A DNA stretch of 30,085 nt from SVFI01 sp045588655 (GTDB lineage Bacteria; Bacillota; Clostridia; Lachnospirales; Lachnospiraceae): NCBI GenBank assembly GCA_045588655.1, contig JAZNEP010000033.1, positions 1 through 30,085 of the forward strand, in the 5' to 3' direction. Made by a program: the position numbers and the translations under genes. The stretch's first letter is position 1, and each line of letters opens with the position of its first letter. Shown one piece after another: positions 22,449 through 30,085 of the stretch. The notes below the pieces were generated by a model, which saw only the letters and a list, made by a program, of their open reading frames with translations, did not search any database and was not told where the DNA came from.

Positions 22449-23114
22449 CTACTGATTTTCATATTTCTTAAGTACATTCAAAAAGTAGGCAACATTTTCT
22501 TTCACCTCTCCCCGGAACACAGAAGATCCGGAAACAAGGATATTAGCCCCCGCTTCTATTATGTACGCTGCATTGTCTTTGTTTACTCCGCCGTCAATCT
22601 CAATATCGACGTCAAGGCCTTTTTCTTGAATCGCTTTGCGGATATCTATAATCTTTTGCGTGCATGCATCTATATATTTCTGTCCTCCAAAACCGGTATT
22701 TACTGTCATAATCAGCACTTTATCCACACTATCAAGATAAGGCATAATCTCTGAAACCGGTGTCTGCGGATGCAAAGAAATCCCTGCTTTCAGGCCAAGC
22801 GCCTTTATACGGTCAATCGTCTCTGGTATGCATTTGCATGCTTCCACATGAATGGTAATTCCATCCGCTCCGGCCTTCGCAAACTCATCGATATACCGTT
22901 CCGGATCAACTATCATCAAATGTACATCAAAAAAACGTCTTGTCAGCGGTCGAATCGACTCAATAATCGGGAATCCGAACGAGATGGAGGGAACACAAAC
23001 TCCATCCATTACGTCTATATGAACATGCTGCGCTCCTGCCTTATCAATCTCTATAATCTGCGCACCTAAATTTGCAAAATCTGCCGCCAAAATCGACGGG
23101 GCTAAAATCATCAT
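22449..23114 (-). CDS. rpe: Ribulose-phosphate 3-epimerase
   Basis: A 221-residue TIM-barrel enzyme that interconverts ribulose 5-phosphate and xylulose 5-phosphate in the pentose phosphate pathway. The opening LAPSILAADFANLG is diagnostic. Metal and catalytic positions are H32 and D34 in HVHIDVMDG, H65 in DVHLM, and D174 in EIDGGV, all present. The phosphate loop GSSVFRG lies near the C-terminus. The common VNPGFGGQ motif reads VNTGFGGQ here, a mild deviation. Its ribosome binding site is inside the end of the rsgA gene, three bases upstream, and it closes the phosphatase-kinase-rsgA-rpe operon. That order is conserved in many Firmicutes. Confidence 0.95.
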   Translation of the reverse strand: MMILAPSILAADFANLGAQIIEIDKAGAQHVHIDVMDGVCVPSISFGFPIIESIRPLTRRFFDVHLMIVDPERYIDEFAKAGADGITIHVEACKCIPETIDRIKALGLKAGISLHPQTPVSEIMPYLDSVDKVLIMTVNTGFGGQKYIDACTQKIIDIRKAIQEKGLDVDIEIDGGVNKDNAAYIIEAGANILVSGSSVFRGEVKENVAYFLNVLKKYENQ

Positions 23115-23117
23115 TTG

Positions 23118-24005
23118 TCAGTATCTCCTTTTTTCTTTACATTCTTCATACATCATTACATAGCTTTCATAACGCTGTCTGCTTATATTCCCCTGACAAA
23201 GAGCTTCCTTTACTCCACAATCGGGTTCATGTATATGCGAGCAACCGTAAAACCGACAAGTTCCTTCCAACTCATATATTTCACGAAACCCTTTCGATAT
23301 CTCTTCTTTCTCGTATTCATCCATTCGCAGAGACGTAAATCCGGGTGTATCCATAATGAAGGAATCTTCATCCAATGCAATCAGTTCACTGTGTCTGGTC
23401 GTATGACGTCCGCGTGCTGTCTTCTCGCTAATGTCATTTGTTTCCATCCGAACCTCTGACTGTAAAAGATTAATCAGTGACGATTTTCCGACACCACTGG
23501 GCCCTGCTACTGTCGTACACTTGTGTGCGAGATACTGTTTTAAGGTCTCTATTCCCTGCATCTCTTTTGCACTTGTGTATAGAACCGGATATCCGCTGGC
23601 CTGATAAATTTCTTCGATCGTTTTATATATTGACTGATCTTGGTCCAAATCTGATTTATTAAAACAGATCAGACTTGGAATACCCAAAAGTTCCATCCTG
23701 GCGAGAAACGTATCTAACAGATGGAAATTTGGTTGCGGATCGGTCTCTGCAAATATCACCAGTGCCTGGTCAATATTTGCAACCGCCGGTCGAATCAGCT
23801 CATTTTTTCTTTGCTCTATCTGTTCAATATTGCCTTTTTGCTTTTCGTCATCCACCACTGCAAATCGGACATAATCCCCCACCAAAGGTTTACGCTTGTC
23901 ATTCCGAAAGCTTCCTTTGGCTTTGCATTCATACACCATTCCCTGCTGTGTCTGCACATAATAAAAGCCGGCAATTCCTTTTATGATTCTTCCCTGTTTG
24001 TGCAT
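23118..24005 (-). CDS. rsgA: Ribosome small subunit-dependent GTPase A
   Basis: A 295-residue circularly permuted GTPase that helps mature the 30S ribosomal subunit. An N-terminal OB fold (about 1-70) is followed by the G4 motif NKSD (116-119), then G1 GPSGVGKSS (168-176) and G3 DTPG (219-222), the permuted order that defines the family. The C-terminal zinc knuckle has Cys 250, Cys 255, His 257 and Cys 263. The ATG has AGGAG six bases upstream and starts two bases after the kinase stop. In Bacillus and Staphylococcus relatives RsgA is phosphorylated by the PASTA kinase, so the shared operon is functionally sensible. All key residues are present. Confidence 0.95.
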   Translation of the reverse strand: MHKQGRIIKGIAGFYYVQTQQGMVYECKAKGSFRNDKRKPLVGDYVRFAVVDDEKQKGNIEQIEQRKNELIRPAVANIDQALVIFAETDPQPNFHLLDTFLARMELLGIPSLICFNKSDLDQDQSIYKTIEEIYQASGYPVLYTSAKEMQGIETLKQYLAHKCTTVAGPSGVGKSSLINLLQSEVRMETNDISEKTARGRHTTRHSELIALDEDSFIMDTPGFTSLRMDEYEKEEISKGFREIYELEGTCRFYGCSHIHEPDCGVKEALCQGNISRQRYESYVMMYEECKEKRRY

Positions 24006-24007
24006 AC

Positions 24008-26236
24008 CTACTCCTGTGTAAACTCTACAGTCATCGGTGAAGTTGTTACTTCTTCTGTCACTTCTTCTTCCTTCTCTTCTCCGGTCTCTGCATCAATTAC
24101 AGATTGTTTTTTCACTGCCATATAAGAATAGGTAACGGTACCGCTCTTAACATTAAATCCGGTCTCATTCACAGCGCATGGGAAAGAAGACACCGTAAAA
24201 CTTCTTGTATCTCCATCGGAACCTTTGATTGTAATCGTCACATTTCCACCGGTATATCCACTCGGTGCATCCAGCGTAGCCACATATTTATAGGTGTGTT
24301 TTTCCGGACCTACACTAAGCTGAATATTTACACTTGTTCCCTGCTCCACTTCCGTATCCGGGCTATAACTTTGGGATACCACGCAACCTTCTGTCACTGT
24401 ATCACTATAAGTCTCTGACACTGTTCCACAGGTCAGACCTTCTGCCTTGAGTTTATCTTTGGCTGCGGCTTCTGTCATACCACGCAAATCCGGAACCTTT
24501 ACTTTAACCACTTCCGGACCACTGCTCACTGTCAGAGTTACCTGTGCACCTTTTTCAAGCTTTGAACCTGCTGCCGGATTCTGCGATATTACCTTTCCCT
24601 CTTCTACACTATCCGAATATGCTGTCGTTACTGTCACAGAAAATCCAAGTTCTTCCAATGCACTTCTGGCAGATGCTTCATCCTGTCCTGACACATCGGA
24701 AACTTCCACGCCTTCGCTTCCGCTACTAATCACCAGATCAACCGTAGTGTACTTCTCCACTTCATCACCCGCTGCAACACTCTGGCTGATTACCAATCCT
24801 TCTTCAAATTCGTCTGATTTTTGTCTGGTAATCTTGGTACCTAATCCGATTGCATTAATCTGGGCTTTGGCTGTTTCTTCATCCATTCCGATGACATCAA
24901 TCATCGGAACCATTGAACTTTCTTCTTCCTGTACGGTTTCTGTATTTTCAGATTCCGTTCCTGTATTTCCCGGTGTTGTTCCTTTGAATATACCCATAGC
25001 ATTTGCAAACAACACCAGTGCAAGAATTGCAATAATGACAGCAGCCACAATTGCAAGAATCGTTGTGACACGTTCCATCTTTGGATCCATATCATCGTCA
25101 TCGTATTCTTCTTCATCTTCCAGCTCATGACGTGACTTTTGCGCCGGTTTTGCTTTTGTCTCAGGCTGTGCTTTTGAAACTGGCTGCGCCTTTGGTTTTA
25201 CCTGATACTCTTTGATTGGCGGTGCCAGAAAATCCTCATCGTCCTCGTCATCAAAATCAGCCGAACTCATCTTTTGCACTTCACGATCTTTTAACCGCAT
25301 TGGTTCATCCAGCGTGACACGATCTGTACGCTGTTTAATTTCAGCAATATCATCCTCTGAAATCATCTTTGTTGCACCGCCTGTCTCTGCGGAAATAATT
25401 TTAACGAAATTTTCATCCGGAGACATCAGTGATTTCTTTAAATCTACAATCAGCTCACCCATCGACTGGTATCTACGATCCGGGCTCTTTTGCGTACACT
25501 TAAATATAATCTGTTCTACACAAACCGGAATCTCCGATACATACTCTCTCGGTGACGAAATTTCTTCCTGAATATGTTTGATTGCAATTGCAACCGTGGT
25601 TTCTCCATCAAATGGAACTCTTCCTGTCAACATTTCGTACATCGTACAGCCAAGCGAATAAATATCACTTCTTTCATCCGAAAATCCGCCTCTGGCCTGT
25701 TCCGGTGATGTATAATGTACTGATCCCATCACATTGGATGTGATGGTATTGGAGGTCGCTGCTTTTGCAATACCAAAATCGGCAATTTTCACCTTTCCTT
25801 CTTTAGAAATCATAATATTCTGTGGCTTAATATCGCGGTGAATAATATGATTGTTATGCGCCGCTTCAATTCCCATGGATACCTGAATCGCAATACTGAT
25901 TGCTTCTTTTACGGACAGTCTTGCTTTCTTTTCGATATAATTTTTCAGAGTGATTCCTTCAACTAACTCCATGACGATATAATTGATGCCATCCTCTTCA
26001 CCTACGTCATATACATTCACGATGTTCGGATGCATCAATCCCGCTGCCGCCTGCGCTTCCACATGAAACTTGGAAACAAAGTTGGTATTTTCTGAAAACT
26101 CCTGCTTCAAAACCTTTACGGCCACATAACGGTTTAATTTGTGACATTTCGCCTTATATACGTCACTCATTCCACCTGTTCCGATTTTTTCTAAAATTTC
26201 ATATCTATCACCGATAAGCATTCCTATCTTGATCAT
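24008..26236 (-). CDS. pknB: PASTA-domain Ser/Thr protein kinase (PrkC/StkP type)
   Basis: A 742-residue membrane kinase. Residues 10-270 form the kinase domain: glycine loop GTGGMSDV, Lys 41 in AVKVLK, catalytic loop HRDIKPQN (133-140), DFG at 153-155 and the SPEQARGG activation segment. An acidic, Lys/Pro-rich linker follows, then a membrane helix (391-413). Three PASTA repeats lie outside at about 441-507, 508-574 and 577-644. A C-terminal extension with a beta-rich segment and a Glu-rich tail follows (645-742). PASTA kinases sense muropeptides or lipid II and control cell wall growth and division. Its ATG overlaps the phosphatase stop as ATGA. The three-repeat count and the extension are read directly; specific signals are family knowledge. 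Confidence 0.95.
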   Translation of the reverse strand: MIKIGMLIGDRYEILEKIGTGGMSDVYKAKCHKLNRYVAVKVLKQEFSENTNFVSKFHVEAQAAAGLMHPNIVNVYDVGEEDGINYIVMELVEGITLKNYIEKKARLSVKEAISIAIQVSMGIEAAHNNHIIHRDIKPQNIMISKEGKVKIADFGIAKAATSNTITSNVMGSVHYTSPEQARGGFSDERSDIYSLGCTMYEMLTGRVPFDGETTVAIAIKHIQEEISSPREYVSEIPVCVEQIIFKCTQKSPDRRYQSMGELIVDLKKSLMSPDENFVKIISAETGGATKMISEDDIAEIKQRTDRVTLDEPMRLKDREVQKMSSADFDDEDDEDFLAPPIKEYQVKPKAQPVSKAQPETKAKPAQKSRHELEDEEEYDDDDMDPKMERVTTILAIVAAVIIAILALVLFANAMGIFKGTTPGNTGTESENTETVQEEESSMVPMIDVIGMDEETAKAQINAIGLGTKITRQKSDEFEEGLVISQSVAAGDEVEKYTTVDLVISSGSEGVEVSDVSGQDEASARSALEELGFSVTVTTAYSDSVEEGKVISQNPAAGSKLEKGAQVTLTVSSGPEVVKVKVPDLRGMTEAAAKDKLKAEGLTCGTVSETYSDTVTEGCVVSQSYSPDTEVEQGTSVNIQLSVGPEKHTYKYVATLDAPSGYTGGNVTITIKGSDGDTRSFTVSSFPCAVNETGFNVKSGTVTYSYMAVKKQSVIDAETGEEKEEEVTEEVTTSPMTVEFTQE

Positions 26237-26988
26237 CTTTTCACCTCATCTGAAAACGGTTTTACTAATACAACTGCAATATTATCTTTTCCGCCATTTG
26301 TATTGGCTGTATCAATCAGTGCCTGTGCAGTCTCCACAAGAGACCTGTCATCCTTATGCTCACTGAGAATCTTTAAAATCTCTTTATCTTCCACCATATT
26401 AGTAAGCCCATCAGAGCACATAAGAATACAGTCGGAAGGACGTAATTCCACGGTAAAGAAATCAATCTCGACCTCTTCTCTTGCCCCGATTGCACGCGTG
26501 ATAATATTTTTATCCGGATGTAATCGTGCGTCTTCACGCCGGATTCCTCCAAGGCGTACCATTTCCTCCACCAGTGAATGATCTCTTGTAATCTGTCTGA
26601 TTTCCTGTCCGTTAATGATATACAATCTGGAATCACCTACGTTAGCTACCTGGAGGTATCTTCCAATCACTGTCGCTACGACTACGGTTGTTCCCATTCC
26701 GGTCAGGTTCGGGTCCTCACTTGCCTGCTTTCTAATCTCTCTGTTGGCTACCTGAATCGCTTTTTTGATAATAATCGAAGGATTCTTTTCAAAAGAGGCT
26801 TTTATCTCCCGCTCTATGGTCTCGACGGTATAACGCGATGCATAATCGCCCGCTTTATGTCCTCCCATTCCATCTGCCACAATAAATAAATTTGGCATAT
26901 TACCAATCGGGTTTCCGGATGAAAACACATAATCCTGATTCAATTGTCTTTTTCTTCCGATATCAGTTACGGAGTATGATTTTATCAC
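26233..26988 (-). CDS. prpC: PP2C-type Ser/Thr phosphatase (Stp/PrpC)
   Basis: A 251-residue metal-dependent phosphatase that removes phosphate from targets of the PASTA kinase encoded right behind it. The PP2C motifs are all visible: NQD near residue 18, VADGMGGH (metal Asp and Gly), GMGTTVV, NVGDSRLY, DHSLVEEMVR, CSDGLTN and GGKDNIAV. The length is normal for bacterial one-domain PP2C enzymes. The GTG at 26988 is preferred over a TTG at 26991, because AGGAGG is then seven bases away. It heads the operon; a possible -10 element (TACAAT, complement of 27016-27021) has no good -35. The gene usually found before it, rlmN, is absent and an ABC transporter stands there instead. Confidence 0.94.
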   Translation of the reverse strand: MIKSYSVTDIGRKRQLNQDYVFSSGNPIGNMPNLFIVADGMGGHKAGDYASRYTVETIEREIKASFEKNPSIIIKKAIQVANREIRKQASEDPNLTGMGTTVVVATVIGRYLQVANVGDSRLYIINGQEIRQITRDHSLVEEMVRLGGIRREDARLHPDKNIITRAIGAREEVEIDFFTVELRPSDCILMCSDGLTNMVEDKEILKILSEHKDDRSLVETAQALIDTANTNGGKDNIAVVLVKPFSDEVKR

Positions 26989-27076
26989 CAAGATCCCTCC
27001 TCTTCTCTAAGAATCATTGTACCCCTCAATTTCCCCGGGCACATTATCCCATACTTCCCAATCTTAGCATACATAC

Positions 27077-27109
27077 AAAAAAAGAGCAAGCGACTTAACT
27101 CTTGCTCTT
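27077..27109 (-). terminator. Terminator of the second ABC transporter
   Basis: AAGAGCAAG (27082-27090) pairs perfectly with CTTGCTCTT (27101-27109) around a 10-base loop. On the minus strand a run of seven T (27077-27083) follows. It lies about 70 bases after the permease stop and isolates that transporter from the phosphatase operon. Confidence 0.9.
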
Positions 27110-27177
27110 ATACTGACATTTTCTAGATTTATTGGCAAAAACACACTAAAAAAACATATTATAAACGATGAAATAAT

Positions 27178-29526
27178 TTATTCTTCCGTCAACATCTTCA
27201 CCGGCTCAATCTTGTGGATGCGAAGTGAACATGCTAAAGCAACCACGAAAGCAACAACCGTAATCATCACCACGGTAATCACCATATAGTGCGGTGCCAC
27301 CGGCATCTCACATTTCTCAATTCCGCAGGTGGAAAGCCCTGCAAGCGCCACCTTTGCGGCAAGCCAGTGCGAAGAAACCGCACCGATGACGGCGCCTGTC
27401 ACCATAACAGGAAGGTTTGATAAAATCGTCTGCATACAGAGCTGTCCTGTTGTAAATCCGATGGCTTTATACAGACCGTAATTCTTTCTCTCGCGGATGA
27501 CCTTTGATTTCACAAGCAGATATACCACAAGGAATACTACGATTACTGTTACCGCCAGGAAAATACCGCACAAAAGCTCCATTGCAAGTGCCACAATCTT
27601 TGTAATCGACTGACTGCCTTCCACGATATCAAAAGCTTCTCTCTCAGGAAACTTTTCATTCAGATAGTCCAGCATCTCCGTATAAGTAAGTTCCCCCGTT
27701 CCGTAAATATTAATCTGCTGCGTCTTGCACTCCCCGGTAACACGATCCATTCCCTCAAAATTAACAAGAATTCCCAGTCCCATATTGCTGATATGCTGGT
27801 CAATACCAACAACAACAAAGTCTTTTTTTCCCTGTGTCTCTTCCACATATACCGTATCGCCAAGTGACACACCGAGTCTGTCACACATTACATTCGTCAG
27901 CACCACTTCGTTCTCATACTCCGGATATCGGCCTTCCAGTATAAAATGGTTTTCGAGTTTTTCCGGCTCCTTCCATGCAAAACATGTCACACTTTCTTCT
28001 TTCTCACCGGCAGACACCTTGACATTACCCTGTTGCATATAAACTACCTTTTCGACCACCGGAAGTTTTTCGATTTCCGCCCCGAGCTCATCTAGCCCGT
28101 CACCAATATACGAAGCATCTCCGATTTCAGAACCGACCAGTTTCATCATATAAGAAATATCTTTCGCAAAGTTTTGGTACATACCAAAACCGACACAACT
28201 GCTTAAACTGAGCACTGCTACAATAAGTAAAATACCAAGATTTTTCATCTTTGCATAAAGCACGGATTTCATTCCGAGCGCCAAAACAAGGGGCTGACGG
28301 GTATTTTCCAGCGGAACATGGTTTTTTCGGAAATTATGGCTTACAATTCCCTCGCGCAGCGCATCGAGCACCGGAGTTTTTCCATATGGACGGCTGCAAC
28401 GCCATGTAATAAAAAGTACAACCGCTACGCTGAGCAAAAGAACACATGCGCCGCTGAAAAGATCAAATCCGACTTGATACGAGAGACCCACCATAAAACT
28501 CATAATCTGTCCGACAAAATCTCCGGAAACCGTTCCGATTCCAATTCCGATGACACCGCCCACCAGCGTGAGTAAAAGCATTTCCATCATAAAACTTCCG
28601 ATCAGCTGCATCGAACTGTAACCGCTTGCTCGAAGCACTCCGATGTTACGCATGTTCAGTTCACAGAAGTTTGCAATACTGAAACGTATAATAATCAGTG
28701 TTACCACAAGCAAAATGATTGCAAAGACAAGCAAAATACCCATACTGACATTTGCCATCATCATCGTTCCCAGCTGTGCTGTCTCCCAGTCATAAGACCA
28801 TGTGAAAAAGGACTGGGCAACCGCCGGAACTTTCCTGTTAATATCGGCAAGTGCCTCTTTATTAAAGGCCACTGCGTCGGTGCCTTCTTTCAGGCACACC
28901 TTCCACATACATCCTTCCATCACTTCCGGATGAATCATTTCTTCATACATTTTCTTTGAAACAAACGATTGATAAATACTAACCATCATCGGACTTGCAT
29001 AAAACGGGTCTTCGGAAAATCCGGCCACCTCAAATGCATATTCTTCTCCGCTGATATCCAGTACGATCTCATCCCCGATTTCGCACCCGTCCGACACATG
29101 CATATAATACGGCAAAAGAATCTGATCATCAGACAACGTTCCTTCAAACGCCGTATTTAATTTATTGACCTCGCATTCCGCATTTGCGTCACGGAAGATA
29201 AACGAAAACTCTTTTTCGTCACCTCCGTTAATGCGGTATTTGACAACCGGCGCACAGAGAATATCTGACACTTCTACCTGCTCTACTTCCTCATATGCAG
29301 ACAAAATCTCTTCCACTTTTTCCGTTCCGTCTTTCTGCGCGGCAATATGCCAATCCATTCCGCTTATCTTTGTATGAATTTCATCCAGCATTCTGCCGCC
29401 GCCCAGCAATACGCTGAGACTGACATACATCATCAGCACAGCGAGCGCAATCAGCCCTGTAAGCACGAAAGCATCGCTTTTCTTTTTCTTTAAATTATTT
29501 TTTGCAATAAAATACAAACGATACAT
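27178..29526 (-). CDS. FtsX-like ABC transporter permease
   Basis: A 782-residue membrane protein of the MacB/FtsX group. A first membrane helix (about 18-40) is followed by an extracellular region to about 245, a first FtsX domain (about 250-380, with RNIGVLRASGYSSMQLIGSF), a helix at about 428-450, a second extracellular region (about 455-635) and a second FtsX domain (about 640-780, with RKNYGLYKAIGFTTGQL). It ends in IEPVKMLTEE, the usual xPxxxL(R/T)E tail. The ATG at 29526 is chosen because GGGGTGG lies six bases upstream; a GTG at 29535 is in frame. It follows its ATPase gene by two bases. The paired arrangement resembles antimicrobial-peptide or lipoprotein-type exporters, but no sensor kinase or substrate gene lies in the window. 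Confidence 0.92.
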   Translation of the reverse strand: MYRLYFIAKNNLKKKKSDAFVLTGLIALAVLMMYVSLSVLLGGGRMLDEIHTKISGMDWHIAAQKDGTEKVEEILSAYEEVEQVEVSDILCAPVVKYRINGGDEKEFSFIFRDANAECEVNKLNTAFEGTLSDDQILLPYYMHVSDGCEIGDEIVLDISGEEYAFEVAGFSEDPFYASPMMVSIYQSFVSKKMYEEMIHPEVMEGCMWKVCLKEGTDAVAFNKEALADINRKVPAVAQSFFTWSYDWETAQLGTMMMANVSMGILLVFAIILLVVTLIIIRFSIANFCELNMRNIGVLRASGYSSMQLIGSFMMEMLLLTLVGGVIGIGIGTVSGDFVGQIMSFMVGLSYQVGFDLFSGACVLLLSVAVVLFITWRCSRPYGKTPVLDALREGIVSHNFRKNHVPLENTRQPLVLALGMKSVLYAKMKNLGILLIVAVLSLSSCVGFGMYQNFAKDISYMMKLVGSEIGDASYIGDGLDELGAEIEKLPVVEKVVYMQQGNVKVSAGEKEESVTCFAWKEPEKLENHFILEGRYPEYENEVVLTNVMCDRLGVSLGDTVYVEETQGKKDFVVVGIDQHISNMGLGILVNFEGMDRVTGECKTQQINIYGTGELTYTEMLDYLNEKFPEREAFDIVEGSQSITKIVALAMELLCGIFLAVTVIVVFLVVYLLVKSKVIRERKNYGLYKAIGFTTGQLCMQTILSNLPVMVTGAVIGAVSSHWLAAKVALAGLSTCGIEKCEMPVAPHYMVITVVMITVVAFVVALACSLRIHKIEPVKMLTEE

Positions 29527-29528
29527 GC

Positions 29529-30085
29529 TTACCACCCCATTTCCTGTAAAAAGGCGCGGAGCGCATCGTGTCTTGCGTTATCCTTACTTACATAGTCGCC
29601 GAGCTGAAGATCACCGGTAATCACGCCGTCCTGTAAGTACATGATTTTGTTCCCCCTTCTGGCAGAACGGATGTCGTGAGTTACCATGACGATTGTCTGT
29701 CCGGCTCTGTTAAGTTCGGTTAAAACGTTTAATACGTTTTCTGTATTCTGTGAATTAAGTGCTCCCGTCGGTTCATCGGCAAACAAAATATCCGGTGTAT
29801 TAATAATCGCTCTGACAATGGCAACCCTCTGCTGCTCACCGCCGGAAAGCTGTGTCGGGAACTTGTGATACACTTCCTCGGAAAGTCCTACCTGCAAAAG
29901 AAGTTCTTTTGCTCTTTTTGCAATGGCTTTTCTGTCCTTGTTCTTTAACAGTCCGCTCACCATAATATTGTCGAGCACACTCATCGTGTCATTTAAGAAA
30001 TTCTGCTGGAACACGAATCCGCAGTGGTTGCGGCGGAACACCGCCAATTTATCATTGCTGTAATCCGAAATTTCCTCATCAAAAT
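29529..30085 (-). CDS. ABC transporter ATPase, N-terminus beyond the window
   Basis: The last 185 or so codons of a MacB/LolD-type ATPase. The frame is open to the window edge at 30085, so the Walker A motif and the start are missing. Present are the Q-loop (GFVFQQNF), signature LSGGEQQRVAIVRA, Walker B ILFADEPTGALN and switch His in VTHD. The residue after the Walker B Glu region is ALN rather than the more usual ALD, a small deviation in the D-loop. It is two bases upstream of the permease gene and is surely its partner. A frame starting at a TTG at 30047 is only the first start-like codon inside the real gene. Confidence 0.9.
   Translation of the reverse strand, partial: FDEEISDYSNDKLAVFRRNHCGFVFQQNFLNDTMSVLDNIMVSGLLKNKDRKAIAKRAKELLLQVGLSEEVYHKFPTQLSGGEQQRVAIVRAIINTPDILFADEPTGALNSQNTENVLNVLTELNRAGQTIVMVTHDIRSARRGNKIMYLQDGVITGDLQLGDYVSKDNARHDALRAFLQEMGW

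Noticed and set aside
24447..25130. Plus-strand open frame of 227 codons, Ser-rich
   Set aside because: It lies wholly opposite the PASTA kinase gene, which has complete family motifs. Its composition is that expected of the complementary strand, and there is no ribosome binding site.

Overview
The window looks like chromosomal DNA of a low-G+C Firmicute, most likely a member of the Lachnospiraceae or a related gut Clostridia. This rests on the A+T-rich composition, strong AGGAGG-type ribosome binding sites, the prpC-pknB-rsgA-rpe gene order, a C_GCAxxG_C_C protein, an EFR1-type ferredoxin and several lipoprotein signal peptides. The assignment is an inference; no rRNA or tRNA gene is present to fix it. 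Almost every gene is on the minus strand, so operons run from high to low coordinates. The one clear exception is the metY-like gene at 4590-5870.

Region 1 (1-6600) holds an operon of a CPBP membrane protease, an XRE regulator with a membrane tail and an EFR1 flavodoxin/ferredoxin protein. Next comes a patch of gene debris (2452-3466): an unknown fragment, a broken Phd/YefM antitoxin and a methyltransferase that seems to have lost its middle. A LysR regulator follows, divergent from an O-acetylhomoserine sulfhydrylase gene, and then a second membrane-anchored XRE regulator.

Region 2 (6600-14516) is a string of small regulated units. These are a TetR-M23 peptidase-membrane protein operon with a near-perfect palindromic operator; a MarR-C_GCAxxG_C_C-PNPOx operon with a clear promoter and terminator; a SAM methyltransferase; a serine hydrolase lipoprotein; a flavodoxin gene behind a 38-bp palindrome; and an orphan PD-(D/E)XK-like protein. 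The spacers hold inverted and tandem repeats.

Region 3 (14517-22316) is the most unusual part. It is a tightly packed MacAB-type export operon of two lipoprotein adaptors (one of them double length, with two adaptor modules in tandem), one 934-residue FtsX-family permease and two different ATPases. One ATPase carries an AbrB-like tail. The adaptors would link a membrane complex to the cell wall space of a Gram-positive cell. The substrate is not evident.

Region 4 (22449-26988) is the conserved housekeeping operon of the PP2C phosphatase, PASTA kinase, ribosome assembly GTPase RsgA and ribulose-phosphate epimerase. It ends at a strong terminator just in front of the export operon.

Region 5 (27178-30085) is a second MacB-type ABC transporter, with one permease and one ATPase cut by the window edge. 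It is visibly richer in G+C than the left end. No CRISPR array, prophage, intact transposase or RNA gene was found.
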